A DNA stretch of 64,000 nt from Mesorhizobium sangaii. GTDB taxonomy: Bacteria > Pseudomonadota > Alphaproteobacteria > Rhizobiales > Rhizobiaceae. Each line of letters starts with the position of its first letter. Positions within the stretch are counted from its first letter, which is position 1. The stretch is taken from the NCBI RefSeq assembly GCF_014207355.1, contig NZ_JACHEF010000004.1:248001-312000 (forward strand). The letters are read 5' to 3'. A program made the position numbers and the translations under genes. Of this stretch, positions 42,666 through 52,174 are shown in pieces. Under the pieces are notes generated by a model, which did no database searches, was not told the origin of the DNA, and worked only from the letters and a program-made list of their open reading frames with translations.

Positions 42666-43025
42666 CTAAAAGAGCCGCCCGCCATCCGGCACCCTGCGCT
42701 CGATGGCGCCGAGCACCACGGCGCCCTCGTCGTCGGGAAAGCCGAGTGTCAGCACTTCCGACATGAACGGGCCGATCTGGCGCGGCGGGAAATTGACCAC
42801 CGCGAACACCTGCCGGCCGATCAGCGTCTCGGGCGCATAGTATTTGGTGATCTGCGCCGACGATTTCTTGATGCCGATGTCGGCGCCGAAATCGATTTTC
42901 AGCTTGAACGCCGGCTTGCGCGCTTCGGGAAACGGTTCGGCCTCGACGATCGTGCCGGCGCGGATGTCGACACGATCGAAGTCGGCAAAACTGATCTCGG
43001 GCTTGCGTTCGCTGCTCGAACTCAT
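42666..43025 (-). CDS. csaA: tRNA-binding domain protein, CsaA-like
   Basis: 119 residues: FADFDRVDIRAGTIVEAEPFPEARKPAFKLKIDFG, and QVFAVVNFPPRQIGPFMSEVLTLGF are the EMAP/CsaA tRNA-binding fold, usually a chaperone-like export-associated protein. Start ATG has GAGATG just upstream. Same strand as the YbjN-like gene, 39 bases downstream of it. Confidence 0.88.
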   Translation of the reverse strand: MSSSSERKPEISFADFDRVDIRAGTIVEAEPFPEARKPAFKLKIDFGADIGIKKSSAQITKYYAPETLIGRQVFAVVNFPPRQIGPFMSEVLTLGFPDDEGAVVLGAIERRVPDGGRLF

Positions 43026-43064
43026 CTCTGTCTTGTCTGCGTTGCCGTCGCTCTAGAGCATGAT

Positions 43065-43565
43065 CTAAGCGTTGCCGTAGGTCTCGAACAGCACGCCGGC
43101 CAGCGCGTCCTTGGCCGAGGTTCCCGACCAGACGACGAACTGGAACGCCTGGAAATAGCATTCGCAGGCTTCCAGCGCCGACGACAGCAACACCTCGACC
43201 TGCTGGCTCGACGGCTCGACCCCACCCGCCAGGAGCAGCGACTGGCGGAACATGATCGCGCCTTCCTGCTCCCAGAGGTCGAAATGGCCGAAGAGCATCT
43301 GTTCGTTGATGAGCGACAGCAGCCGCATCACTTCCAGCGCACGGGCCTCCGGCACCTTGATGTCGAAGGCGCAGGCCAGGTGCAGCGCCTCGAAATCCTC
43401 CATCCACGAGAAGGAGACGTGATAGTCGGTCCAGCTGCCGGCAACTGAGATCGAAATCTCGTCGTCACCTGCCCGCTCAAAGGACCAGTCGTTGTTGTGG
43501 GCCACCTGCTCGATAACATCCACCGGATGGATTTCGCGGGAGAATTCGAGTTCGAGAAGTTCCAT
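43065..43565 (-). CDS. YbjN-domain protein
   Basis: 166 residues: LEFSREIHPVDVIEQVAHNNDWSFERAGDDEISISVAGSWTDYHVSFSWMEDFEALHLACAF is the YbjN fold, also seen in type III secretion chaperones. Function probably regulatory or chaperone-like. Strand order suggests ubiK, YbjN, csaA could be one transcript, though 323 bases separate the first two. Confidence 0.85.
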   Translation of the reverse strand: MELLELEFSREIHPVDVIEQVAHNNDWSFERAGDDEISISVAGSWTDYHVSFSWMEDFEALHLACAFDIKVPEARALEVMRLLSLINEQMLFGHFDLWEQEGAIMFRQSLLLAGGVEPSSQQVEVLLSSALEACECYFQAFQFVVWSGTSAKDALAGVLFETYGNA

Positions 43566-43888
43566 GGAATGCTTCCTGTCGTTCTGAGGAGCGCCGCCAC
43601 ACGCTCCGCGGGAGGGCACACACAACGAACAATCTTGTCTAGAACTCGGACGGCCAGGACTTCTCGACGCAAAGACCCCAGACCGGACCCCACCGCCCGG
43701 CCACATGACCCTGCTCCGAATCATGCAACAAATTCAGTCTATTGATCGGGAGTCGCGTGAACAGCCCAATTTTTCGCACTGCGTCATTCGCATGTGGAAA
43801 GCCGCTGTCACAAAGATTCATGCAACGCCGTTAAGCGATTCACGGCAAAGCGCTTTTCAGGATCGGGCTATGTGGAAAAGTTTAATGA
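43566..43888. other. Intergenic region, 323 bases
   Basis: No protein gene. The stretch near the UbiK end is AT-rich (TTTTTTTGCGCG around 43886), and CATGCAACA-type direct motifs occur near 43722-43742. It probably holds the YbjN promoter. No strong hairpin seen. Confidence 0.4.
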
Positions 43889-44191
43889 TTATTTTTTTGC
43901 GCGGGGCTTTGCCGCCGCCGCTGGTGCGGCCTGTCCGGACAATTCGGCAAGCTTCGCCTCGAGCGCCTCGATACGCTCCGCAAGGCGGGTGTTTTCTTCC
44001 CGGGCCTTGGCCGCCATCTCGCGCGCCGCTTCGAACTCTTCGCGCTGCACCACATCCATGGTGTTCAGGATGCGTTCGGCCTGGCCCTTGAAGGCGGTCT
44101 CGACTTCACGGCGCACGCCTTGGGCGGCCCCGGCGGCATCGGTCATCAGCTTGGCGAATTCATCGAGAATGCGGTTCGGTCCGGTCGACAT
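43889..44191 (-). CDS. ubiK: UbiK-type ubiquinone biosynthesis accessory factor
   Basis: 100 residues. Short helical protein: RILDEFAKLMTDAAGAAQGVRREVETAFKGQAERILNTMDVVQREEFEAAREMAAKAREENTRLAERIEALEAKLAEL, a coiled coil typical of UbiK/YqiC (BMFP family), which helps assemble the ubiquinone biosynthesis complex. Ends in an alanine/lysine-rich tail. Divergent from lgt. Confidence 0.87.
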   Translation of the reverse strand: MSTGPNRILDEFAKLMTDAAGAAQGVRREVETAFKGQAERILNTMDVVQREEFEAAREMAAKAREENTRLAERIEALEAKLAELSGQAAPAAAAKPRAKK

Positions 44192-44358
44192 GGCAAATCC
44201 TCGCTTACCGTTATTTGAGTTAGTAGCGCTGCACTTGGAATGCAAGCATGTTGAGTCCTGCTGCGGCATCAAGTCGGGAACGTCCGCCTTGCCTTGACCC
44301 TGCCAAAACCCTGCCGCATGGTCCGCGCCCAAATGCGATCGCAACCGAGAGTTCCCCG

Positions 44359-45213
44359 TTGAACGACTATTTCCTGCTGCCGCTGGCCTCCCTGCCCTTC
44401 CCCAACATCAACCCGATCCTCATCCAGATCGGGCCGCTGGCGGTGCATTGGTATGGCGTCGGTTACATCGTCGGCATCCTGTTCGCCTGGTGGTACGCCA
44501 AGCGGCTCGCCGCCAACGCGACGCTGTGGCCGAACGGCGTCCTGCCGATGAAGCCGGAGGACCTCGACGACTTCATCGTCTGGGCGGCCATCGGCGTCGT
44601 GCTGGGCGGCCGCACCGGCTACGTGCTGTTCTACGACCTGCCGCGCTACATCGCCCACCCGCTCGACATCTTCGCGGTCTGGCAGGGCGGCATGTCGTTC
44701 CATGGCGGTCTGCTCGGCGTGATCCTCGCCATGATGCTGTTTTCCATCAAGCGCGGCATCCGCACGTGGTCGCTGTTCGACGTGGTGGCGGCCGGCGTGC
44801 CGGTTGGCCTTGGCCTGGTGCGCGTCGCCAATTTCATCAATTCCGAGCTCTGGGGTCGCCCCACCGACGTGCCCTGGGCGATCGAGTTCCCCAATGGCGG
44901 GCCGTTTGCCCGCCATCCGAGCCAGCTCTATGAGGCACTGCTAGAGGGCGTGGTGCTGTTCCTCGTGCTGCGCATCCTCACCCATTCGCGCCTCAAGCTG
45001 AAGACGCCGCGCTTCGTCGGCGGCGCCTTCATCTGCGGCTATGGTCTGTCGCGCATCTTCGTCGAGTTCTTCCGCGAGCCCGACCAGCAACTCGGCTATC
45101 TCCTCGGCACCAATTGGCTGACCATGGGCATGATCCTGTCGTCGCCGATGGTGCTGGTCGGTATCTGGGCGATGGTGACCGCCAAGCCGGTGCCACAACC
45201 GCAGCCGGCATGA
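44359..45213 (+). CDS. lgt: Prolipoprotein diacylglyceryl transferase
   Basis: 284 residues, about seven transmembrane helices. HWYGVGYIVGILFAWW, GGRTGYVLFYDL, GGMSFHGGLLGVI, RVANFINSELWGRPT (lipid-contact region with conserved Arg, Asn, Glu) and RHPSQLYEALLEG are Lgt signatures. Transfers diacylglycerol from phosphatidylglycerol to prelipoprotein cysteines. TTG start is inferred because the usual N-terminus follows it. Overlaps the next gene (ATGA). Confidence 0.92.
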   Translation: MNDYFLLPLASLPFPNINPILIQIGPLAVHWYGVGYIVGILFAWWYAKRLAANATLWPNGVLPMKPEDLDDFIVWAAIGVVLGGRTGYVLFYDLPRYIAHPLDIFAVWQGGMSFHGGLLGVILAMMLFSIKRGIRTWSLFDVVAAGVPVGLGLVRVANFINSELWGRPTDVPWAIEFPNGGPFARHPSQLYEALLEGVVLFLVLRILTHSRLKLKTPRFVGGAFICGYGLSRIFVEFFREPDQQLGYLLGTNWLTMGMILSSPMVLVGIWAMVTAKPVPQPQPA

Positions 45214-46298
45214 CACGGCTGAAGACCCGCATTGTCGGCCTGATCGAGGCGTTGGGGCCGCTTCCCGTCAACGAATACATGGCGCTGTGCCTGTTCGACC
45301 CGCAGGACGGCTACTACACGACGCGTGAACCCTTTGGCGCGGCCGGCGACTTCATCACCGCGCCCGAGATCAGCCAGATGTTCGGCGAACTCGTTGCCAT
45401 CTGGCTCTACCAGGCCTGGCTGGCCAGCGGCCGGCCGCTACCGGTCACCATCGCCGAGATCGGCCCTGGCCGTGGCACGCTGATGAAGGACATGTTGCGC
45501 ACCCTGTCGCGGCTTGATCCTGATCTGACCAATGGCGCCGCCTTCGCCATGATCGAGACCAGCCCACGCCTGACCGAAGTCCAGAAACAGACGCTTGGCA
45601 CGACGCCGTTCGCGATCGATTGGCACGAAACCATCGATACGCTGCCGCAACAGCCGCTGTTCATCGTCGGCAACGAATTGTTCGACGCCGTGCCCATCCG
45701 CCAGTTCGTCCGCACCGGCGCCGGCTGGCGCGAGCGTATGGTCGGCCTCGACGAGACCAATGAGCTGCACTTCTTCGCCGGCGCCGGCTCGGTCGACCCG
45801 ACGCTGCTGCCTGACGACGCCGCTGACGCGCCGCAAGGCGCGATCGTCGAGGTCGCGCCGGCACGCGCGGCCCTGATGGCGGCCATTGCCGAACGCATAT
45901 CAAAGCATGGCGGCGCCGGCCTGTTCATCGACTATGGCCACCTCAGGCCAGGTGTCGGCGATACCCTGCAGGCTCTGCGCAGGCATGATCACGAAGATGT
46001 GCTGGCCAATCCCGGTGAGGCCGACGTGACAACCCATGTCGATTTCGCCGCCCTTGCCGCAACCGTCCGCGCGCATGGGCTCGACGCCCATCTGTCGACG
46101 CAGGGCGGCTTCCTGCTCGGCATGGGCATTCTCGAGCGTGCCGGCCGGCTCGGTGCCGATGCCGACCAGCCGGCGCGCGACAAGATCGCCGACGACGTCG
46201 AACGCCTCGCCGGCGCGCAAGCCATGGGCGAGCTGTTCAAGGTGCTTGCCGTGCTGCCGCGCGGCGTGGCCGTCCGGCCCTTTGCCACGGCGGATTGA
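45210..46298 (+). CDS. SAM-dependent methyltransferase, MidA/NDUFAF7 family
   Basis: 362 residues. Early GYYTTREPFGAAGDFITAPEISQMFGE, SAM-binding EIGPGRGTLMKDMLR, GNELFDAVPIRQFV, and LFIDYGHLRPG are hallmarks of the MidA family, which methylates a complex I subunit in mitochondria. Bacterial role less clear. Coupled by ATGA to lgt. Confidence 0.88.
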   Translation: MTRLKTRIVGLIEALGPLPVNEYMALCLFDPQDGYYTTREPFGAAGDFITAPEISQMFGELVAIWLYQAWLASGRPLPVTIAEIGPGRGTLMKDMLRTLSRLDPDLTNGAAFAMIETSPRLTEVQKQTLGTTPFAIDWHETIDTLPQQPLFIVGNELFDAVPIRQFVRTGAGWRERMVGLDETNELHFFAGAGSVDPTLLPDDAADAPQGAIVEVAPARAALMAAIAERISKHGGAGLFIDYGHLRPGVGDTLQALRRHDHEDVLANPGEADVTTHVDFAALAATVRAHGLDAHLSTQGGFLLGMGILERAGRLGADADQPARDKIADDVERLAGAQAMGELFKVLAVLPRGVAVRPFATAD

Positions 46299-46430
46299 CT
46301 TTTCCCTGCTGCCTCTCCCAATCTCCCGTCCGGCAAGCAGCGTTCGGACCGCCGGCCGAACTCTGCCACGCCTTCTTGTCGAAAAGTACTTCTTCTTGAC
46401 GAAACCGCCCACACGGACAACAACGCCCGC

Positions 46431-47225
46431 ATGCTGAATCAGACCAAACCGGATCCCGTTCGGTCGCCCCTGCTGGACGAGGCGCAGGCACGAGGCATCC
46501 GCCACGGCTATTTCACCCGCGTCGGCGGTGTTTCCAGCGGCATCTACCAGGGCCTCAACATCGGCACTGGATCGAATGACGACCAGGCGCTGGTCGCCGA
46601 GAATCGCAGCCGTGTCGCCGCCTGGATGGGCGTGCCGGCGAGCCATCTGCTGACCGCCTGGCAAGTGCATTCGCCCGATGTCATCGTCGTGCGCGAGCCC
46701 TTTGCCGGCGAGCGGCCCAAGGCCGACGCCATCGTCACCGACCGGCCGGGCATCGCCATCGGTGCCTCGACCGCCGATTGCGGCCCGGTGCTGTTCGCCG
46801 ATGCGCAGGCGCGCGTCATCGGCGCCGCGCACGCTGGCTGGAAAGGCGCCTTCACCGGCGTGCTCGAAAACACCATCCTCGTCATGGAAAGCCTCGGCGC
46901 CAGCCGCCAAAACATCGTTGCCGTGCTCGGCCCCTCGATCGGCCCCGAAAACTATGAGGTCGGACCGGAATTCGTCGCCCGTTTCGTTGAGGCCGACGCT
47001 GAAAACATCCGCTATTTCGCGCCATCCGCCAACGCTGGCCATGCGATGTTCGACCTCAACGGCTACACGGTCGACCGGTTGGCCAAGGCCGGCGTGAAGG
47101 CCGAGGGCCTCGGCCGCTGCACTTATGCCGAGGAAGATCTGTTTTACTCCTACCGGCGCACCACGCACCGCAAGGAGCCCGATTACGGCCGGCAGGTTTC
47201 GGCAATCGTTTTGGAGAAACAATAA
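46431..47225 (+). CDS. pgeF: Laccase-domain protein PgeF/YfiH
   Basis: 264 residues: HGYFTRVGGVSSGIYQGLNIGTGSNDD, TADCGPVLFADAQARVIGAAHAGWKGAF (copper/zinc histidine-cysteine cluster with Cys and HAGWKG), GPSIGPENYEVG. The family acts as purine nucleoside phosphorylase/peptidoglycan-editing factor. The stop codon is directly followed by the next ATG. Confidence 0.92.
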   Translation: MLNQTKPDPVRSPLLDEAQARGIRHGYFTRVGGVSSGIYQGLNIGTGSNDDQALVAENRSRVAAWMGVPASHLLTAWQVHSPDVIVVREPFAGERPKADAIVTDRPGIAIGASTADCGPVLFADAQARVIGAAHAGWKGAFTGVLENTILVMESLGASRQNIVAVLGPSIGPENYEVGPEFVARFVEADAENIRYFAPSANAGHAMFDLNGYTVDRLAKAGVKAEGLGRCTYAEEDLFYSYRRTTHRKEPDYGRQVSAIVLEKQ

Positions 47226-48377
47226 ATGGCGCTGCATTTTGAACGTTCGGAATTTGACGCGCGGCGCGACCGGCTGATGATCGAGATGGCCGAGAAGAAG
47301 CTCGACGCCATCCTGCTGTTCGCCCAGGAAAGCATGTACTGGCTGACCGGCTACGACACGTTCGGCTTCTGCTTCTTCCAGTGCCTGGTGGTGAAGGCCG
47401 ACGGTTCGATGGTGCTTTTGACCCGCTCGGCCGACCTGCGCCAGGCACGCCAGACCTCGATCATCGACAACATCGTCCTGTGGACCGATCGCAACGGCGC
47501 CAACCCAGCGGTCGACCTGCGCAACCTGCTCAACGAACTCGACCTGCTCGGCGCCCGCATCGGCGTCGAATATGACACCCACGGGCTGACCGCCTACAAT
47601 GGCCGGCGGCTGGACGAACAGCTGCAGACCTTTGGCCAGATCGCCGACGCGTCCGGCATCGTCGGCCGGCTGCGCCTGTTCAAGAGCCCCGCCGAAATCG
47701 CCAAGGCCGAGAAGGCCGCCAACCTTTCCGACGACGCGCTCGACGCAGCCTTGCCGCTGATCAAACAGGGCGGCGACGAAGCACTGATCCTGGCAGCCAT
47801 GCAAGGCGCGATCTTTGCCGGGGGCGGCGACTATCCGGCCAACGAATTCATCGTCGGTTCCGGCGTCGATGCGCTGCTGTGCCGCTACAAGTCCGGCCGC
47901 CGCAAACTCACCAAGAACGACCAGCTGACGCTCGAATGGGCCGGCGTCTTCAACCACTACCATGCGCCGATGATGCGCACGGTGCTCACCGGCAAGGTCT
48001 CGAAGCGCCATCAGGAGCTGTTCGACGCCGCTCGCGCAGCCCTTCTGGCCGTCGAGAAGGCGATGACGCCGGGCAACAGCTTCGGCGACGTCTTCGACAC
48101 CCATGCCCGCACCATGGAGGCGCACGGCCTGACCAAGCACCGGCTGAACGCCTGTGGCTATTCGGTCGGCGCCCGCTTCACGCCGTCCTGGATGGACATG
48201 CCGATGTTCTACCAGGGCAACCCCGAGCCGGTCGCGCCGAACATGACGCTGTTCGCCCACATGATCATCATGGATTCCGACACCGAGACGGCGATGACGC
48301 TTGGCCGCACCTACCTGACAACCGAATCCCAGCCCAAGCCGCTGTCCCGCCATGATCTCGACTTGATCGTACAGTGA
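47226..48377 (+). CDS. M24 family metallopeptidase (Xaa-Pro peptidase-like)
   Basis: 383 residues. N-terminal creatinase-like domain (LDAILLFAQESMYWLTGYDTFGFCFFQ) and C-terminal pita-bread fold (ANEFIVGSGVDALLCRYKSG, FNHYHAPMMRTV, GYSVGARFTPSWMDMPMFY). Could be an aminopeptidase P or creatinase-type hydrolase; several metal ligands are not all visible, so activity is uncertain. Immediately after pgeF. Confidence 0.87.
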   Translation: MALHFERSEFDARRDRLMIEMAEKKLDAILLFAQESMYWLTGYDTFGFCFFQCLVVKADGSMVLLTRSADLRQARQTSIIDNIVLWTDRNGANPAVDLRNLLNELDLLGARIGVEYDTHGLTAYNGRRLDEQLQTFGQIADASGIVGRLRLFKSPAEIAKAEKAANLSDDALDAALPLIKQGGDEALILAAMQGAIFAGGGDYPANEFIVGSGVDALLCRYKSGRRKLTKNDQLTLEWAGVFNHYHAPMMRTVLTGKVSKRHQELFDAARAALLAVEKAMTPGNSFGDVFDTHARTMEAHGLTKHRLNACGYSVGARFTPSWMDMPMFYQGNPEPVAPNMTLFAHMIIMDSDTETAMTLGRTYLTTESQPKPLSRHDLDLIVQ

Positions 48378-48420
48378 ATCCACAATGGGAGGCGTTCTTC
48401 GCCAAGGAGTTAGAAGGCAA

Positions 48421-49047
48421 ATGAGACGATCGCATGTGACGACCGTGTCATTGCTTGTGGCATTGGCTCTTGCCGCCTGCACCAACGCAAAGGACGTTCT
48501 CGAACCCTCCGCCATCACCCCGCCGGCGACCTCGACGCCGTCCACGCCAGGCACCCAGGGCAGTGCCGTCCCCGCCCCGTCGCCCGCCGACCCCGCCATT
48601 GCGGGTAATCCCGCAACCACCACCACGCCGGTCTCGCCATCCCAAAGCGCTGCCATCCTGTCGAAGACCCGCTTGCAGATCGCGCCGATCGTCGGTGCTT
48701 CGGTGGAGGCCGCCACGCCGCTGACCGCGGAATTGCAGACGCGCGCCAGGCAACGTGGCATTACGCTTGCCGGCAGCACCGACCAGACCGCGACCCATGT
48801 GCTCAAGGGTTATTTCTCGGCGATATCGGAAGGCAAGGACACCACCGTCATCTATGTCTGGGACGTCTACGACCCGGCCGGCAACCGGCTGCACCGCATC
48901 AACGGCCAGCAGAAGTCAGCTTCGGTCAATTCCGGCGACAGCGGGGGTGGCGACAGCTGGAAAGGGGTCTCGCCGGCGACAATGCAGGCAATCGCCGACC
49001 AGACCATCGACCAGTTCGCGGCCTGGCTTGGCGGCAAGGCGGGCTGA
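48421..49047 (+). CDS. Lipoprotein of unknown function
   Basis: 208 residues, AAGGAG before the ATG. Signal with lipobox LAAC (about 17-20), a threonine/proline/serine linker to about residue 80, and a C-terminal domain (LTAELQTRARQRGITL, THVLKGYFSAISEGKDTTVIYVWDVYDPAGNRLHRI). The domain recurs in rhizobial lipoproteins near prs. Function unknown. Confidence 0.8.
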   Translation: MRRSHVTTVSLLVALALAACTNAKDVLEPSAITPPATSTPSTPGTQGSAVPAPSPADPAIAGNPATTTTPVSPSQSAAILSKTRLQIAPIVGASVEAATPLTAELQTRARQRGITLAGSTDQTATHVLKGYFSAISEGKDTTVIYVWDVYDPAGNRLHRINGQQKSASVNSGDSGGGDSWKGVSPATMQAIADQTIDQFAAWLGGKAG

Positions 49048-49202
49048 GGTGTTGCTCGCTGGCGATGGCGCGAGGCTTTCTTGAGATTAGCCGGCGGATT
49101 CCCGATCTCGGCGCTTGCAATACCGGCGCGGGCCGCTAAAAGCCCGGTTAAAAGGTGCAGGAGAGTCTATCTGATCTCTCCATCCTCCACCAGGAACGGT
49201 GT

Positions 49203-50138
49203 ATGAAACTCTTCGCGGGCAATTCCAACAGGGTGCTGGCCGAAGCGGTCGCCCGCTATCTCAACATCCCGCTGGGCAAGGCCAGTGTCAGGCGCTTCGC
49301 CGACCAGGAAATCTTCGTCGAAATCCAGGAAAATGTGCGCGGCGAGGATGTCTTCATCCTGCAGTCGACCTCGTTCCCGACCAACGATCACCTGATGGAA
49401 CTGCTCATCATGATCGATGCCTTCATGCGCTCGTCAGCCAAGCGTATCACGGCGGTGATTCCCTATTTCGGCTACGCCAGGCAGGACCGCCGCGCCTCCG
49501 GCCGCACGCCGATCTCGGCGAAGCTGGTTGCCAACATGATCACCCGTGCCGGCGTCGACCGCGTTCTGACGCTCGACCTGCATGCCGGACAGATCCAGGG
49601 CTTTTTCGACATCCCGACCGACAATCTGTTTTCGGTGCCGGTCATGGCCCGCGACGTGAAGGCGAAGTACAAGCAGCTCGGCAATGTCGTGGTGGTGTCG
49701 CCCGATATCGGTGGCGTGGTGCGCGCCCGTGCGCTGGCCAAGCGCTTCGACGCACAGCTGGCCATCGTCGACAAGCGCCGCGAGCGTCCGGGCGAATCCG
49801 AAGTCATGAACATCATCGGCGCCGTTGCAGGCAAGGATTGCCTGCTGATCGACGACATCGTCGATTCCGGCGGCACGCTGTGCAATGCCGCCGATGCGCT
49901 GCTGGCCAACGGCGCCACCAGCGTCACCGCCTATATCACCCACGGTGTCCTGTCGGGCGGCGCCGTCGCCCGCATTAGCGGCTCGAAGCTGCAGGAACTG
50001 GTGATCACCGATTCCATCCAGCCGACCCAAGGCGTGCTCGACGCTCCCAACATCCGCGTCATCTCGATCGCCGACCTGATGGGCGAGGCCATCTCACGCA
50101 CGGCGACCGAGGAATCGGTGTCGAGCCTGTTCGACTAG
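49203..50138 (+). CDS. prs: Ribose-phosphate pyrophosphokinase
   Basis: 311 residues. KLFAGNSNRVLAEAVARYLNIPLG, RFADQEIFVEI, YFGYARQDRRA, TLDLHAGQIQGFFDIPTDNL, VVVSPDIGGVVRA (PRPP loop-like) and DCLLIDDIVDSGGT (PRPP-binding) are diagnostic. Makes PRPP for nucleotide and amino acid synthesis. End of the lgt-to-prs series. Confidence 0.96.
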   Translation: MKLFAGNSNRVLAEAVARYLNIPLGKASVRRFADQEIFVEIQENVRGEDVFILQSTSFPTNDHLMELLIMIDAFMRSSAKRITAVIPYFGYARQDRRASGRTPISAKLVANMITRAGVDRVLTLDLHAGQIQGFFDIPTDNLFSVPVMARDVKAKYKQLGNVVVVSPDIGGVVRARALAKRFDAQLAIVDKRRERPGESEVMNIIGAVAGKDCLLIDDIVDSGGTLCNAADALLANGATSVTAYITHGVLSGGAVARISGSKLQELVITDSIQPTQGVLDAPNIRVISIADLMGEAISRTATEESVSSLFD

Positions 50139-50155
50139 GCCCGCCCGAAACAGCC

Positions 50156-51052
50156 TCAACCTTCGAAATAGCCGGGACGATCGAGGTCGGCAATCAACCC
50201 CGGCTGCATCGGCTGCCATCCAAGCGCCTGCCTGGTCTGCTCGCTGGAAGCAGGCCAATCCATGCCGAAGAAGTGGCCGAGGAAGCCGAAATGGTCGGCT
50301 GCTTCCTCGCGGGTTTTGGAAACAACCGGCAGATTCAGCTGGCGGCCAATGATCTCGGCGATCTCCCGCGTCGGCACGCCCCGGTCGGCAACGGCGTGAT
50401 ACCTGGCTCCTCCGGTCCCCTTCTCGAGCGCCAGCCTGAAGAGCGTAGCGGCGTCCAGCCGGTGCACCGCAGGCCAGCGGTTCGTCCCATCGCCAATATA
50501 GGCCGAAACACCTTTTTGACGCGCGATGCCGATCAGCATCGGAACGAAGCCATGATCGCCGTCGCCGTGGACCGAGGGCGAAAGACGCACCGCCGAGGCG
50601 CGCACGCCGCGCGCCGCCAGCGCTTCGGCCGTCACCTCCGAGGCACGGGGATAGGAAGCGGTTGGAGGAACAGGCGCGTCGCCCTCGCTCGCCATGCTGC
50701 CGGCCGGCGTCAGCAGTGCCAGCCCGGAGGTGACGAGCAAGGGCCGCTCGGAGCCTTCGAGTTCCGCCCCCAGCGTCTCGATGGCGCGCCGGTCCGCCTC
50801 GCAATTCGCCGCGAATTTCGAGAAGTCGTGATTGAAGGCGGTGTGGATGACGCCATCCGAAAGGGCCGCTCCACTGCGCAGGCTTTCCAGGTCTTCGATA
50901 TCGCCGCGATGCGCCTTGGCGCCCGCAGCGACAATCGACCTCGCACCTGCATCCGAACGGGCGAGGCCAAGCACCTGATGGCCCGCTCCAATGAGCTCCC
51001 GCACAACCGCCGAGCCGACAAAGCCAGTGGCACCGGTGACAAATACACGCAT
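50156..51052 (-). CDS. NAD(P)-dependent epimerase/reductase-type SDR
   Basis: 298 residues. MRVFVTGATGFVGSAVVREL (NAD-binding) and extended-SDR pattern (DGVIHTAFNHDFSKF, YPRASEVTAEALAARGVRASAVRLS with Y/S changes). The Tyr-Lys catalytic pair is not obvious (YPRAS), so it may be an atypical or regulatory NmrA-like protein. Divergent from an AraC-type activator, its probable regulator. Confidence 0.83.
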   Translation of the reverse strand: MRVFVTGATGFVGSAVVRELIGAGHQVLGLARSDAGARSIVAAGAKAHRGDIEDLESLRSGAALSDGVIHTAFNHDFSKFAANCEADRRAIETLGAELEGSERPLLVTSGLALLTPAGSMASEGDAPVPPTASYPRASEVTAEALAARGVRASAVRLSPSVHGDGDHGFVPMLIGIARQKGVSAYIGDGTNRWPAVHRLDAATLFRLALEKGTGGARYHAVADRGVPTREIAEIIGRQLNLPVVSKTREEAADHFGFLGHFFGMDWPASSEQTRQALGWQPMQPGLIADLDRPGYFEG

Positions 51053-51171
51053 CGCGATTTCTCCTTTGTTTGCTCAAGGGCCGTATGGGCAGCCCGTTGC
51101 GCAAGGAGATACGGGATTGAGAAAATACGATCTATGCTGTAGAGTCTGTATTATCTTCGCAATCGTCCGAA

Positions 51172-52152
51172 ATGCTCATGGATCCGCTCTCAGATGTGCT
51201 GTCGCTGCTGAAGCCGCGCAATTACCTGTCCGCCGGGCTGGAGGCCGGTGGCGACTGGTCGATCCAGTTCCCCGACCAGCAGGCAGCCATCAAATGCGGT
51301 GCCGTCGTGTCGGGCCGATGCTGGCTGTCCGTGGACGGCGTCGCAGATGCGGTGCGGCTGGAGACGGGCGACTGTTTCCTGCTGCCGCGCGGGCGCCCTT
51401 TCCGCCTTGCCAGCGACATGGACCTGCCATCGGTCGATGCCCGGACCATCTTTTCCCCCGCCCGCACCGGTGGCATCACCTCGCATAATGGCGGCGGCGA
51501 TTTCCTGCTCGTCAGCAGCCGCTTTGCCCTATCCGGGGACCATGCCGGCATCCTGTTGCGGATGTTGCCGCCGATCGTCCACATCCGCAGCGACTCCGAT
51601 CATTCGCCGCTGCGCTGGCCGGTGGAGCGGATGATGCAGGAATTGCGCGAGCGCCGGCCGGGTGGTTTTCTCATCGTCGAGCATCTCGCCCACATGATCC
51701 TGATCGAGGCCTTGCGCCTGCATATGGCCGAAGGTTTGCGAGGTGGCGTCGGCTGGCTGTTTGCGTTGGCCGACAAACAGATCGGCGCGGCGATCGGCGC
51801 CATGCACGAGGACCCGGCGCATGGCTGGACATTGCAGGCGCTGGCCGAGCGCGCCGGCATGTCGCGGTCGACCTTTGCGCTCAAATTCAAGGCAATGGTC
51901 GGCGCTTCGCCGATGGACTACCTGACGCGCTGGCGCATGCTCGTGGCCGGCGACAGGCTGGCGAGTTCCAGCGATCCTGTTTCCGTCATTGCGCTCTCGC
52001 TCGGCTATGAATCCGAAAGCGCCTTCAGCACCGCCTTCAAGCGGGTGATGGGCTGTTCGCCACGCCAACATAGCCGTGGCCGGGCGCCGGCTTCCGCCTC
52101 GCATGGCGAGGAGATCATCCGCATCAGCCAGCCCGAGCCGGTCGAGGGCTGA
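51172..52152 (+). CDS. AraC-family transcriptional regulator with cupin sensor
   Basis: 326 residues. N-terminal cupin-type ligand-binding domain (AAIKCGAVVSGRCWLSVDG, CFLLPRGRPF), C-terminal double helix-turn-helix (WTLQALAERAGMSRSTFALKFKAMVGASPMDYLTRWRM and ALSLGYESESAFSTAFKRVMGCSPRQ). Divergent from the SDR gene, which it probably controls. A second ATG two codons on is possible. Confidence 0.88.
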   Translation: MLMDPLSDVLSLLKPRNYLSAGLEAGGDWSIQFPDQQAAIKCGAVVSGRCWLSVDGVADAVRLETGDCFLLPRGRPFRLASDMDLPSVDARTIFSPARTGGITSHNGGGDFLLVSSRFALSGDHAGILLRMLPPIVHIRSDSDHSPLRWPVERMMQELRERRPGGFLIVEHLAHMILIEALRLHMAEGLRGGVGWLFALADKQIGAAIGAMHEDPAHGWTLQALAERAGMSRSTFALKFKAMVGASPMDYLTRWRMLVAGDRLASSSDPVSVIALSLGYESESAFSTAFKRVMGCSPRQHSRGRAPASASHGEEIIRISQPEPVEG

Positions 52153-52174
52153 AGGACCGCGCATCACGCCGAAA

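Noticed and set aside
45900..48806. Very long open frame on the minus strand (about 968 codons) antisense to the methyltransferase, pgeF, M24 and lipoprotein genes
   Set aside because: It has no recognisable domain and lies fully antisense to four well-supported genes; such frames are a product of high GC content.
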